DNA of 64,000 nt from Eunapius fragilis (lineage: Eukaryota; Porifera; Demospongiae; Spongillida; Spongillidae). A program made the position numbers and the translations under genes. Below, piece by piece: positions 10,372 to 22,516 of this stretch; the stretch's first letter is position 1; each line of letters begins with the position of its first letter. The notes under the pieces are model-generated. The model was not told the DNA's origin. It saw nothing but the letters and a program-made list of their open reading frames with translations, and did not search any database. The stretch is taken from assembly GCA_963681505.1 (NCBI GenBank), contig OY811980.1, forward strand, positions 1,374,542 through 1,438,541. Reading direction: 5' to 3'.

Positions 10372-12202
10372 ATGGCTGAAATTGTTGGAGCTTGCGCTGT
10401 AGTGGTTGCTATTATGATTAGAAGAAAGCAAAGACGGCGGAAAAGATCGAAATGGGTTAAATCTTGGCTTCAGCGTCGCAGTTCTCAGGGAGCTTACCAC
10501 CAATTATTGCAAGAGCTTCGTTTGGGGGATATAGCAAGTTACAGGAACTTTGTTCGAATGGATGCTGAAAGTTTTGACGAATTACTCCATTTGGTAACAC
10601 CATTCATCACACACACTGATACCAAGATGAGAAGAGCAATTCCTCCCGGAGAAAGATTGTCAATTACTCTCCGGTTTTTGGCTAGTGGTAAGTTATTATT
10701 TTTTGGCCAGGAATAACAATTATTTACAATTTCACACATGATAGGCGAATCGTATAGAAGCCTATCTTATTTGTATCGAATATCGCCGCAATCAATTGGC
10801 AACATTGTACCCGAAACATGTTCTGCAATTATCAAGGCTTTAAAGAACAATATGAAGGTTAGCATATGGTTCATTGTCAGTATATAATGTAGGTACAGTC
10901 AGCTCAGAAAGGTGTGTTAGGGTTAGGGGTTGGTGTGTGGGTAGTTGGTGTTGGTATCAGGTTTTGTATACTGGACAATTCTCCCATGTGCGCTTGATGT
11001 AGGATGGATTGTATTTGCCACTTGCACCACTCCTTCCATCGAGGATCGTGTATTGATCTCAATTCTGATTCTAAAAACTTGGCAAATATTTCGTCAGCAT
11101 CTTGTGTCCCTTTTTCCTTAGAAGGTGGAATAGAAATAGCCTTTTCCATGCATGAAATGGCCTTCTTTAGTAGTGTATCCTCGTCTGCTTTTTTTAGACG
11201 TTTGCAACGTGCTGGAGTCGGTGTCACTGCACTTTCCACTTCAGTTTCAGTTGTGTTCTCTGCAACACCCTGAGAATTTTGTGTATCCTGTGTCTCTGAG
11301 CTCTCACTTTCATGTATTGAATCCTGCATAATATAAAGTGTAAAAATATATAATTTAATTTACACATTTCATTTCAGGTTCCTTCAACACAAATGGAATG
11401 GGAATGCATTGCACAGCAGTTTAGCAAACAATGGAATCTGCATAACTGCATAGGTGCAATGGATGGAAAACACATAATGATTAGACCTCCTGCTAACAGT
11501 GGGTCATTCTACTACAACTACAAGCATCGCTTCAGTATTGTGCTACTTGCAGTGGTTGATGCAGACTATAAATTCATTTATGTGGACATTGGATGCAATG
11601 GGAGAATATCGGATGGTGGTGTATTTAGGGAGTGTTCCCTCAGCAAAGCACTGGAGGAGAAATCCCTTAACATTCCTGCATCAAGTCCACTTCCAGGGAG
11701 GAGTGATCCAATACCATACATGATGGTAGCTGATGAAGCTTTCCCACTGAAGGAGTATATAATGAAACCATATAGTCAAAGGAATTTGACTAGAGAGAAT
11801 AGAATTTTTAACTACCGACTCAGTCGAGCTAGAAGGATCGTTGAAAGTGCATTTGGAATCCTGGCTAATCGTTTCAGGGCTATCTCATCTCCTATTGCTC
11901 TAGACCCTGATAAGGTAGAGCTTATTGTTATGGCATGCTGTTCCTTGCATAATTTCTTAAGGAGTAGAATTGCAGCTAGTAATATTTATACACCTCAAGG
12001 AAGTCTTGACTCTGAAGATTGTGAAACGCATGCTCAAGTACCAGGAGATTGGCGACATGGAGCTGATATTCAAAGATGGATGCCTATTGAATTGCAAAGC
12101 AGTAACAACTACTCCACATCAGCGAAAAATTTGAGAGATTATCTGAGAGATTATTATAATTCTAAAGAAGGTGAAGTACCATGGCAATGGAACATGATTT
12201 AA
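10372..12202 (+). CDS. PIF/Harbinger transposase (HARBI1-like), 3 exons, 417 aa
   Basis: DDE-superfamily nuclease that cuts and rejoins Harbinger ends. Exons 10372-10687, 10745-10857 and 11378-12202 join in phase (donors GTAAGT and GTTAGC, both acceptors AG). The N-terminal half is basic (RRKQRRRKRSK) and helical, with LRFLASG joined to ESYRSLSYLYRIS across intron 1, as in HARBI1 relatives. The catalytic acidic residues are visible in exon 3: D in CIGAMDGKHIMIRPP, D in MVADEAFPLKEYI and E in ARRIVESAFGILANRFR. The length is close to the family's usual 350-420 aa. The start is the first ATG in the exon 1 frame. The minus-strand partner gene lies inside intron 2. No inactivating change was seen. 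Confidence 0.92.
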
Positions 12203-12931
12203 TTTTTACATGTACTGCAGTAATATTAATATTATTTAAAACAACATATGTTTACACTGACTTTGAGGTATTATTTCACTGTACGCATACTGCATTCCTT
12301 ATGTTATTAACTCACATCCAAATTTGACGTGCCTGGCTTAGCTTCTACTGAGTCATCAAGGAATCTAAGCTGGGTGTAGAATGGCCACTTGGACACATAG
12401 AGGTCATCAGTCCCAGTCCCTGTAGGTCTCTTCTTTGTTTTCAGCTTTTCACGCGTATACTGAGTTCGCAAGTTTTTTAGCTTTGTTTTTACTAGCACAT
12501 CTGTATAATGAAAATGTACCAATAATACCCCAATTTTACACTACATTCTCATGCAATTACAAGCACTGACTTTTGCCTACTTATCTATTAAAGCACAAAT
12601 AACCTTTACAGAAAGCCTATAATATAGTCCTTTAACTGGTATCAGCATGGCTTCTCTCTCCCTAAGCATGCATGAATGCACACATGCACATATGCATGCA
12701 ATGATCATATGTTATACAATTGTATATGTACTTATGTATGTTTTTTATGCTCTTACCAGTCGTGTTCAGAATCTTTGCTATGTCCTGCAGCGCAACATTT
12801 CTGACATCTCTGTTGAAATAGTCTTTACTTTTTGTATCGTAGAGACACGGCCTTTGCTCATAGAGTTCGATGAGCTGTTCTACATTCTCGTAGTTCCACT
12901 CGATAGTTCCTGATGTCGACTTCGACGCCAT
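10904..12931 (-). CDS. MADF-BESS (Myb/SANT-like) DNA-binding protein of the Harbinger element, 3 exons, 259 aa
   Basis: Exons 12931-12757, 12500-12316 and 11323-10904 join in phase (donors GTAAGA and GTGAGT, acceptors CAG). Residues about 10-100 form a MADF domain (WNYENVEQLIELYEQRPCLY, then NVALQDIAKILNTTG and VKTKLKNLRTQYTREK across intron 1). Near the C-terminus, FAKFLESELRSIHDPRW followed by WQIQSILHQA matches a BESS-type interaction motif. In Harbinger systems the Myb/MADF protein binds the element and brings the transposase into the nucleus (established for HARBI1-NAIF1 and for Harbinger in fish). Exon 3 lies entirely inside intron 2 of the transposase, on the opposite strand. Confidence 0.88.
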
Positions 12932-13269
12932 TTGTACACTTTAATTAACCATTCATTTTGTGGTGGCTGCGGTTTGTTTGAAGTTGTCGCTTGAAAGTAG
13001 AGCAGTGCTCAACTTCGGGCGACATGTTGCTAGCGACAAAAGTCGCCAGCAACATGCACACACACACTAGACGATATCGCTTACGACTGTTCCTGGCGAC
13101 TAGTTGCCAGCGATATCGCCGGCGATATCGCCTAGTGTGTGCCGGGCCTAACGATGCTAGTAGTGACAATATCAAAAAAGTTACCTGAAGTACAGTCAAC
13201 CATGCTGAAAGCAGCGACACAGTAAGGAATTGACAATTATGGCTGAAAGTGGTATTGTAGCTATCCATG

Positions 13270-15335
13270 GCACGGCTGTTTCGCATGGGCATTAAATTTA
13301 TAATTAGAACACGTGCAATATGACACTGTTCCTACCCTTGCAAAACAATCTACCGCATCATAATTGGTAAATGCGCTCCGCGCACATATACGAGCACATG
13401 GCCGTAGACTTTGGGATCCAACCACAATGGGGTATGTCGGCAAAAAAAAAAATTCAAAGCAAAGGGCAAAGCTCTAGAGCTTACATACAATCAGTTTCAG
13501 CACCCCCCCCCCCCCCCCCCCTTCAACTGTATAGTGTTTTGTGTCACCAGTTGGGAGTTATAATCACTGCTCAACAACATATATACACTAATAGTATACA
13601 AATTTTATAGGGTAGGGCCAAAGGCCATTGTGGCATAGGGAATTGCTGTACACCACCATCACCATTACATTACCTGAACAAGACTACAAGTAGGCTAAGT
13701 GCTAAACTCGTAGACTAAGTGCTAAACTCACGTAGTTGTATCACTATAGTGGAGATCTATATGTGGACATCTAAATTTTTAAAAATTTTAACCCTTCTAT
13801 ATTACAGTAGATTTACTCAGAAACATGAGTTTGACTAAACAGTTCAGCTCTCATGGATCTGGTGCTATCCATAACATTGGAGCTGTAGGTTAGAGATGAA
13901 CCAACAAAACAGCCTGGTATAGCCCTGCTGAACTGTGGATTCTGTACACTGGCCAAACATGACCACATCTGATAAGTCTAACAGGGTCATCTGGTGTGGT
14001 TACTATGATACAGACTATAAACATAAACTAACCCAGGCCTCCACGTGCTGTTTACCAAAGGCCTGCATGTCTGCTCAAAAAATGCTCCTTCCTACACACC
14101 TACTGAAAGTGGAATGAAGTTAAAATTCTGACCAGAAATTAATTTTTGAAATAAACTTCTTTCACTGAAGTCTGTTTTTCAATTTTTTTGAATAGTTTTA
14201 TTTTCATCTTGATCACTATAATAATATGCTTTCATGATGGTTGTTTGACCATAGATTAAAGACCTTACGGAACGGGATTGGAAACGCTATACATTGCAAT
14301 GCTGTTTCGTGTGAGTATGACGTCACGCACGTTTTTTTTCCCCCTGCAGCTTCAGGTTGGCCACTTTGGCCCTCACCCATACGTCAGTGCTAATGGACAC
14401 AGTCAGGGTACTGCACTGACATTCGTACTTCTTGTTTCTTGTCCTTGTCGGTGCATCCTGCATGTATCGGCAATGCACAAGAAGAACGAGTTAATCAATG
14501 AATGTAGGCCTATACAAAGCCTAGTATCTTTCGAACGAATACAGACAAAAACATTTAACACACACCACGTCACCCATCGACCATTCTAGTTGTTTAGAAA
14601 AATATGTACAAGCTATAATATTGTATCACGAGTCTGCAGGAGTTCGAGAGCCGATAGAGCGTCTAAAAGGCGTAAATTTGACTTCGAAGCTCTGTATCTT
14701 TATAACCACTACAGCTACAGCTACACGTTTGCAACATACCCTAAGCCACACAATCATCTCTGCCTTTGCTACACAACTAGTCTATAACCCTCCACATTGT
14801 CACAGTAATCAGAGCAAAAATTCCACTTCCGATTCGCAAGGCAAAAATCCACGTGTTTCATCATTGTATTATGCCCTTACTTTAAGAAACATCCTTTCCA
14901 ATACAAACTAACATACTAACATACGAGTTGTATCATACCATTAAGCGCTGGAAACACCTTTCAAAACAAATGTCTGCTCATCGGTATGTCCAGGAGCCTA
15001 ACCAAAGTAGCATAGTAAGGCAAACATGCAAGTAGAAGCTAAGACCCATATAAGTTAACGACTTATAACGGGTTTACCTCAACAAAAGAACAGCTTTCTG
15101 TAACTGTAAGTCACTCCAAAGCTAAGACAACTTCACAAAAGCCTTTGTTTGTCCGACAAGGTTGGGAACGAGGCGCAACGAGGATTGCGATATTACGTTA
15201 CGCGGTGGTTTCCAGTAATTAAGTGTCCTTGATATCGGCTACTACCTGTATCGCCATAGCGATAATTCGATACGTAAGGACCAGCGGGCAGGAGCTCTAG
15301 TGTGCGGTGGAAATTGAATTAAATATTTAAGTCAC
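13270..15335. other. Gene-free stretch between GPCR and hAT remnant
   Basis: Contains a run of 19 C (13503-13521) and several short open frames of 60-103 codons (for example 14278-14589) without recognisable motifs. A CpG-richer segment lies at about 15160-15310. No gene is supported. Confidence 0.5.
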
Positions 15336-15951
15336 GTGCGCATCACTATACAACCTCCATCAACTGCACCCGAGCCAGCATTTCAACCAGCAGAAGACTG
15401 TTCACCCACTTCTACTCAACTACAACGTAAAAAGCAGAAGCTCATGGAAAAGATCGGCTCAGATTTATCATCAAGGTCATCATCTTCTCACCATGTCAAT
15501 GAACAGGAACACACAACCATCAATGAGGAAATGAATAGGTATGAAAAGAAGGAGCCACTACCAATTAAGAGTTGCCCTTTAGCTTGGTGGAAAAAGAATG
15601 AAATAGAGTTTCCATTGTTGAGTGTGGTGGCAAAAGAGATTCTGGCTATAGACCTTATTCGATGAACGATGAATTGCGGGTACTTTTAATTGGAATATAT
15701 TCCTCCAGTACTTGTGTATTGAAGGAACGGCCTATTGAAGTATTGGAGGAATACCGTTAATCCAATTGAACGCATTACAATGAGTTCATCGTTCTTCGAA
15801 GAAGGTCTATGCATGCCAGTTCTGCTCCCAGTGAGCGTGTGTTCTCCAAAACTAGGTCGGCTATACACAAAGGGGAGACTTTCTATGTCTGAGGATCTAG
15901 CTGATGCATGCTTATTTTTAAGTTTTAATGGAAACTTGGAAGTCGTCAAAG
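15336..15951 (+). pseudogene. hAT transposase C-terminal remnant
   Basis: The first frame (15336-15646) ends with the hAT dimerisation signature: EMNRYEKKEPLP, then CPLAWWKKNEIEFPLLSVVA. After a 165-bp insertion the domain resumes at 15815 with SSAPSERVFSKTRSAIHKG, then needs a one-base frame change to read RLSMSEDLADACLFLSFNGN. BED finger and catalytic core are absent. This is a decayed tail of a ZBED-like hAT transposase. Confidence 0.8.
15647..15811. mobile_element. Small MITE inserted in the hAT remnant
   Basis: The ends (left tatagaccttattcgatg; right, reverse strand, catagaccttcttcgaag) are inverted repeats of about 30 bp. The host frame resumes directly after the right end, which defines the boundaries. 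The interior holds a second inverted repeat around ttggaatatattcctcca. Confidence 0.7.
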
Positions 15952-15959
15952 TTCGGTGA

Positions 15960-16550
15960 TTGTTGGCCTACGGGTACGCTATCTACTATCTTCATGCAAT
16001 TTTTGACTACTTGCCCACTAGCGATACGAAGCCTGCCCATGCAGCCAATACATACCCTTTCACTTGCAAACCATGCTTGTCCTGAAGCAGCCGCCACAAA
16101 GAACGATAGGCTACGTTTCCATTAGATGTCTTTACTTTGTACTATAGGCCGCAAGGGCGGTTAGGCATGTACCCGTTCGATAAATAAACGTACCTCAATT
16201 GCTGCATGAACTAGCGCGAGGGTGCCATTAAGATTTCAGTCCGAGTAAAGCTGTACTCTTAAGCCACGTTTGTCTACGCGTGCGGCTTTGGGACACAACT
16301 GAGCGGGTGTCATTTACCCAACCGCAACGTGGTGGTCAAGTAGGCAAGTTATTATTGGGCTAAGCACGATATTACTTATACACTGGACTGGGACTAGCAG
16401 ATACAGTGGACTGGGACTGCTTGTATAAACATCAGACTCACTGTAAAAACTATCTTATTAGATAGAATAATTCACACATCCTCCATAAGCAGACTCAAAA
16501 TAATTTGCTTTCTTGGAGGGGGTTTCCCCACTTCTTGTGGGGGGGGAGGC
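15960..16550. other. Intergenic stretch downstream of SGTA
   Basis: No coding segment. A poly-A signal-like aataaa occurs at about 16181 in plus orientation. The last 60 bp before the SGTA stop codon are G/C-run rich. Confidence 0.5.
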
Positions 16551-16556
16551 TCTCTC

Positions 16557-17193
16557 TCACTGTTCAGGCTTAGGGGGGGCTGGGTTGGGCGGGTTACCCA
16601 TCTGTGCTGCCTGCTGTCTCATTGACTCGTACAGTTGTGGATTCTCCTGCATAAGTTGCTGGGTCGCTTGCTGGAACTGTGGCCTATGAAGTATAAAGAA
16701 AGGTAAAGTTGGGAGGAGTGGGGTGGTGGGGGGCTCACATCATCCCTGGCATACCACCAGTCTGGTTCCCCATCATCTGGCTGGCACTGTGAGGTCACAG
16801 GAAGGGTACGAACAACTGAAAACCATACACACAGATATATCCATACATATACAGTAACAACCAATTACAGTAACACACACTGCACACACATGCACACACA
16901 CATGCACACACACACACACATACACTGACATAAACACAAGTATACACAGATGTATACACACACAAATACAGTAACACAAGTACACACATGTGCACACACA
17001 CACACAGACACACACACACACACCACACACACACACACACATACACACAATTACACGTTACACCACATGCACACCACAACAGTTCTGCCCCCTCACATGT
17101 TTTGGAATGCTGGAGTTTGCATTAGCGAAGAAGCCTGCCAATTGAAATGTGGATATATACCTGTGTGTAATTATGTGCATACACAAGTGCTGT

Positions 17194-17258
<65 letters not shown>

Positions 17259-17525
17259 CACTCCCAATGCACTACACACATCAGACTTGCCATGTTCATA
17301 AAGGCAGGGTTTGACAGAAGATTACCTAGGTTCATCCCACCAAGATTAGGAAACCCTAAAAAACCAAACAAATAAACAAACCAAAAGTGAACAAGTGTCT
17401 TAAAATAACCTCCCACCCCACACATCACCTCCTCCTCCTCCCATTGCACCAAAAGGGCCACCACCCATGCCCCCTGGCACTGCTCCTGGTCCTTGTGCTT
17501 GAGGGGCGGGGCCACTTGCTGCACC
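16557..17525 (-). CDS. SGTA: SGTA exons 8-11 (Gly/Met/Gln-rich C-terminus and stop)
   Basis: Exon 8 (17525-17429) encodes a Gly/Pro/Ala linker. Exon 9 (17355-17280) encodes NLGGMNLGNLLSNPAFMNMA. Exon 10 (16786-16739) encodes SQMMGNQTGGMPGMM. Exon 11 (16683-16557) encodes the glutamine-rich end and finishes PPKPEQ, stop. The ATG codon that joins exons 10 and 11 is split AT|G. The exon 9 donor lies in a GTGTGT context, with a (GT)n/(CA)n tract about 20 bp further into the intron. Confidence 0.88.
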
Positions 17526-20500
17526 CTGCAAATAAATATATATGTCATAACTACAAAAAAAGCACACTGAAAATGGAAGCAGCCCATCATGTTTAAAACA
17601 ACAGGTATGACATCACTATATCATTTTACCTACAATATTATCCACATCCCAACAAAATAACCAAAGATAGCAGCCAATATATTCAGATTGAGAGAATCCT
17701 CAAACTGAACTATCAAGCAAATTGGATGACAAACTTCAGTTTGCTCCTAAATTCAGATGGGGCTAGGTCGCTATCTGTTTCCAAACCCTTGACCTCAGAC
17801 CACAGCAACGCACACCTAGCTGTCGTCCCCATTGGTACATGGGTAAACCAGTAGCTCTGGACCTGTCTGTCATATCACCACTAAATCCAGTGGAAGCGGG
17901 ATTGACAGCAGGTGCAGCTGCAATGACACCAATGGTTTGTTATTGTGTGTGTGTGTGTGTATGTAGGTGCTGATCCAGGAAGTTAGGGGGGGGGGGGGGG
18001 GGGGGGTGTGTGGCTGAATCTGGGGTATTACCCCCTCCCCTGGACCTCCCCTCCTCCCCTGCGCACGAAGCGTGCAAGTTTTTACTGAAGGTAGATATCT
18101 GACCAGGACGCCCAATGGATCATGGACAGGTAATGTTAATAACCATAATTGTGAATTGCACACACTCAATAATCAACACCCTCATCGTGTCAGATACGTG
18201 ATGTTGTGCGCGTTTTTTTTTTTGCCTGCTGCTTAAATGTTAAAGTGCAAGTCCATGTTGGAATTTTTCAAGTTCAACTCGGAAAGTGGAATACTCAAAG
18301 GTACTGAAAATCATGATCACAACGAGAGCCATCAGTATCAGGCCTAGCAGTTACTGGTGCATCCTGGGAGTCCCAATTTGTGGATGACGATACAGATTCT
18401 AATCAGAAGGCAGGTCTAGACCTCAATCAGCATCTAAAATGATGGGTGCATATAACCCCCTCTGAACTTTCTAACACTGAGGAGCTGTCTATGGATCCTG
18501 CTCAGGATGCCCTACAAGATGCAATCAGACAGCCAAGAACATCAAATGATAACGAAAGATATCAGTTACTGATATCTGAGCAAGGGGGGGGGGGGGGGGG
18601 GGAGCTCCACCCACCCCAAATAAATAAATAAATAAGCAATGTAGTTGTTAAGAAATGTATCTTGCTCCATGCGAAGGTTACAATACTCAGTTATAACTGA
18701 TCTCAGTAGTCATATAAAACAGATTCACGACCCATCTTTCTATGATGTTTTCGTGTGAATGATTGACATATTTGGTCAACGGACAGCTGAATATCAAATC
18801 CATGAAAAGCTAATGTTCCTAAGTTTCCAAGCCTTTCATTAGTACATGGTTGACCGAAGCCATGAATGTATCTGTCTCAGGTGAAAAAATAGACGCTAAA
18901 TCGTGCTATTTACATGTGGAAATCGGCCATAATCTCGCCAAAATGTGCGGTTTTCAAAACGCTTTATCTCCTTAACACTTGATCAGTCCCATAACGGAGC
19001 CATTTGTGCTCTTGAAGCCAACGTGTCTGAAATTTGATCTGTTTCCTTTTCCTTCCTCCAGCAACACTAAAAATACATAGTATTAAAGTTAGCATCTGCA
19101 AGCCTCTCCCCCTGGATCAGCCCCTGATGTGTGTAATATAATTTGCATTGGGGTTATTGATAATTATTTTATATGGAATAATTCCTCTAGCAGATATTGC
19201 AATTTTCTAGGAAAGGCAAAAGAACAGTTCCATTTCACATGGATAATATACCTTTTCATTCCATAATGGCAGTGTAATATCCGTAAGGATCACTTTTTTT
19301 AAGAGGACAATGAAGATGGTCAGAAATCAAAAGCTCATTACATTTCTAACCACTCATTAAAAATAATGTAGAGAACTTACAGCTTTGATCTGCCTCTCAA
19401 CGTTCTCTAAACTGTCTTTGTAGGACTCATTCTGTGAATCAAGCTCCAGGGCCTACATGGAGCAACAAGAAGAAGATGGGTAATGCAGGGGGATCAAAGA
19501 TCATTTAGGGTCAAGTCACATCAGTTCAATCAACTTTTTGCACGACATTGTCTAACCTTGTTCGTAACTTATATGTATCATAATGAGGTGTTGAAATTGG
19601 GCTCCATAACATTAACCACTCTCGAATTACAACTTGTTGAAATTCAACCATGTCATTTTATGCTTGTTGGCACGTGTATTATTAAGCATAATTAATAATG
19701 CACTTATTAAACATACTGTTGATATGCGCATTTCAATTTTACTTTTCCAATAAGATAACATCATCCTTGGATTATGAGCAATCAGGAAAAGCAATAGCTA
19801 GCTTGGATCTCTGCAGGTTTTGGAGATATAGGGCCAAATAGAGCCCAATGTTTATAAGCCCAACCCAATATGTCATTCCATAGTTCACACTGCGAGCAAC
19901 CATTTACGTAACGAAAGTGACAAATTTGGTTAGGCATATCTCTGAAATCCGTAGAGGTTTCAAGCTAACTACTGCTTTTTAATAGTCCGAGGATGATGTT
20001 TTATCTAAAAATTGAAATTGCACACATTAAAAGTTTGTTTTAAAAAAGTGCATTATTAATAATGCTTAATAATATAAGCATAAAATTCTATAAAATGGCA
20101 TGCTAGTTTGCCCTATAATCCCAATTATTAAGCAATTTATACAGAGAAACACACACTGCTTTCATTCGACAAGCTGCAGTTAGGAAGTGGGTTTATGTTA
20201 TGAAGTCCAAATTTTTAATTACAACACCTCATGCAGATACATATAAGGTGGTTAGTTATGACAATGTCATGCAAAGTTGACTGAATAATCCACTAAACAG
20301 TAAAGAATTCACGGGGCAGTTATTTAGTTAGAAACTGAAATGGTTTCAGTGTGCACACTTCTGATGATAATATACACTCATATATATATATATATGGGAC
20401 AGGGTCTGAGAAAATGTCGTATCGCTATATATATATAAAAGTTATAAAAATGATTCACTTTAAAATCGCTACATCTCCCGAACCGTAAATGCTATTGACT

Positions 20501-22002
20501 TCCTATTTTTAACACTTTATACTACATCATTTCTCTCTGGTAAAATAAATTTTGGGCTCTTGCATTAGCTTCGTGCCAGTGTTGCAATGTCCGATACCCC
20601 TTGGGGTTCAAACTGGCCATATCTTTCGGCAGGACATCTCAATTAACTTCAAATTCCGTTTATACGCAGAGGGGTCCTGTACCTATCGATTTGTCCTGTT
20701 CGTTAATTTTTACTTGATCCGTTACGGAGATACAGCTGTGCAAAGTAATTGCACATTTCTCGTTCATTTCGCGCCATTAACCTACTACAACCTGGTTCCC
20801 GCTACTCCGAGCACATGAATATACAATAACCTCCCGTGCCCATGCCACTACATGTACAACTGAAGTACCACCGTTAATATACGTTCTTACAAACGTCAGT
20901 GGTTCTCTTCTATAACGAACAAGATTCGTTAAGCGATCAAAATGCGTGGGATTCAGCTACCATCACCATACAAAACACGGTACGTACTATCAGTACCGAT
21001 ACGCGCGCACAACAATATGTGTCCCTGTCGATTCGGTCATACTCTTTGGGTGCCACTCATTGCGTGGCCATTTATAGGCTCACAACCTATAACAGTACGT
21101 CAGAGCCATGAGATATGTGCACGGTGTATCAGCTAGGCTATGGGAGAGGCATGGTCGATTTAAAGACACATGCAGCGCAGCTAGGCTGGAACGCATGTAA
21201 CCCTTCCTTATTGTCGGGATTTGCGTTCTGCTGGCACATATATTTTAAACGCCCACCGTTTTTCATTTCATCTGCATGGCTGGCACACACACACACCCAT
21301 GAACCAACACATACACACGTCTCACGTCACACTTATACACACTCTTTCCACTATTCTTTCCCCTTGCTGTACACCCTGTAAATTGCTATGTGCTACATGG
21401 ATTCACTCATAAGCTTTGTCTATTTGAACTTTTTTTGGTTACAGTGCTTTCACTGGCTTACTATCCAACTATTTATATTCTGACTGATGTGTTTTTCACG
21501 TGTGTAACTGGATTGTGTGTTTTATACACCGTGGTATAGGAGCATGGGAGCCATGGGGGCAAAGGCCCCAACAATTTTTTCAGAGGAAGGCCCCCCTCCC
21601 AACCCCTCCCCCCATTGGTTGTATGTACTGGGTTAATGTGTTGTATGTACTGGACTATTTGTTCCTGTCTCACCGTACCTGCCACATCATGACGTACCAT
21701 GCCTCATGTCCCATATTCCATTACATGCATCCATTTACACACTCACACACTAATACAGACACAAATCACTATAAACGCTGAAGATATGAGTGTGTACCAT
21801 TGAGAGGTTTAAAAAGACATAGGACGTACTATTTATTACCTTCCTTTGTTATACAAAATTTCCAGGGCCCTGATCTTTATCTTTAGGGATAAAGCAGGGA
21901 TAAATATTCCTGCCGGGCTTATATACAAAAGTAGGTTTACAGAGTGGTAATATCACAAAAGATAAATAGCACAGATTCCCAGAAAAGGCCCATGTATAAT
22001 GC

Positions 22003-22078
<76 letters not shown>

Positions 22079-22471
22079 CACACACATACACGTACACACA
22101 CACAAACCAGTGCTACTTAGAATTAGTGGTTCTGGTGGGTATGACTGTCAGTTTGCTATGACCAGATGCAAAGCCACCCATGGAAGTCACCCATTGAATG
22201 TTGATTTACATCAGATGGTGGCAAATATATAGGCTAATACCTTTGTGTTTAGGACTCTGCCATTAATGAGACATATGGTCACATACCCACCCAAGGATCA
22301 GAGCAGTTGGTGTCATATTTTATGAATTTTTTTTTGGATCTGGGGCAGTGCCGCTTCCAAACATGTTACAGACCTGTGAGTTCCATAGGCTTTTGCATTT
22401 GGTCATATGTGTAGCAAACATGACAGTCATCCTCACCAGAACCACTAATCCTAAGTAGCATTGGAATTTCC

Positions 22472-22516
<45 letters not shown>

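Larger units (their letters stand above)
10205..13148. mobile_element. Complete PIF/Harbinger DNA transposon, 2944 bp
   Basis: Terminal inverted repeats of about 50 bp start ggcccgacacacactag on the left and, on the reverse strand, ggcccggcacacactagg on the right. The flanking TAA (10202-10204 and 13149-13151) is the 3-bp target duplication typical of PIF/Harbinger. The ends include the palindrome ctggcaactagttgccag, and the right end can form a long hairpin because a second copy of the terminal sequence lies just inside (13061-13082). It encodes the two proteins expected of the superfamily: a DDE transposase on plus and a MADF/BESS DNA-binding partner on minus. All six exons read without stops, so it may be autonomous and recent. 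Confidence 0.93.
9662..13268 (-). pseudogene. Rhodopsin-like GPCR gene interrupted by a Harbinger transposon
   Basis: Two minus-strand pieces, 13268-13149 (40 codons) and 10201-9662 (179 codons), form one open frame if the transposon and one copy of its TAA target duplication are taken away. The N-terminus has a glycosylation site (NTT). Helix 1 spans the join and carries the family Asn (LLNASF). A Cys before helix 3 (TFCYAAG) can pair with Cys in loop 2. An E-R-F version of the DRY motif follows (AITVERFGVVMCPFKYP). Helices 1-5 are visible; the frame then ends in WFFWKKSW, so helices 6-7 are missing or lie beyond a possible GTAAGA donor at about 9666. The ligand is unknown. An alternative upstream start lies at 13292. 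This allele is non-functional unless the element leaves. Confidence 0.75.

Noticed and set aside
20552..20818. 88-codon frame found in both arms of the inverted repeat
   Set aside because: It is duplicated because the arms are duplicated; it has no recognisable motif and no supporting splice or start context.
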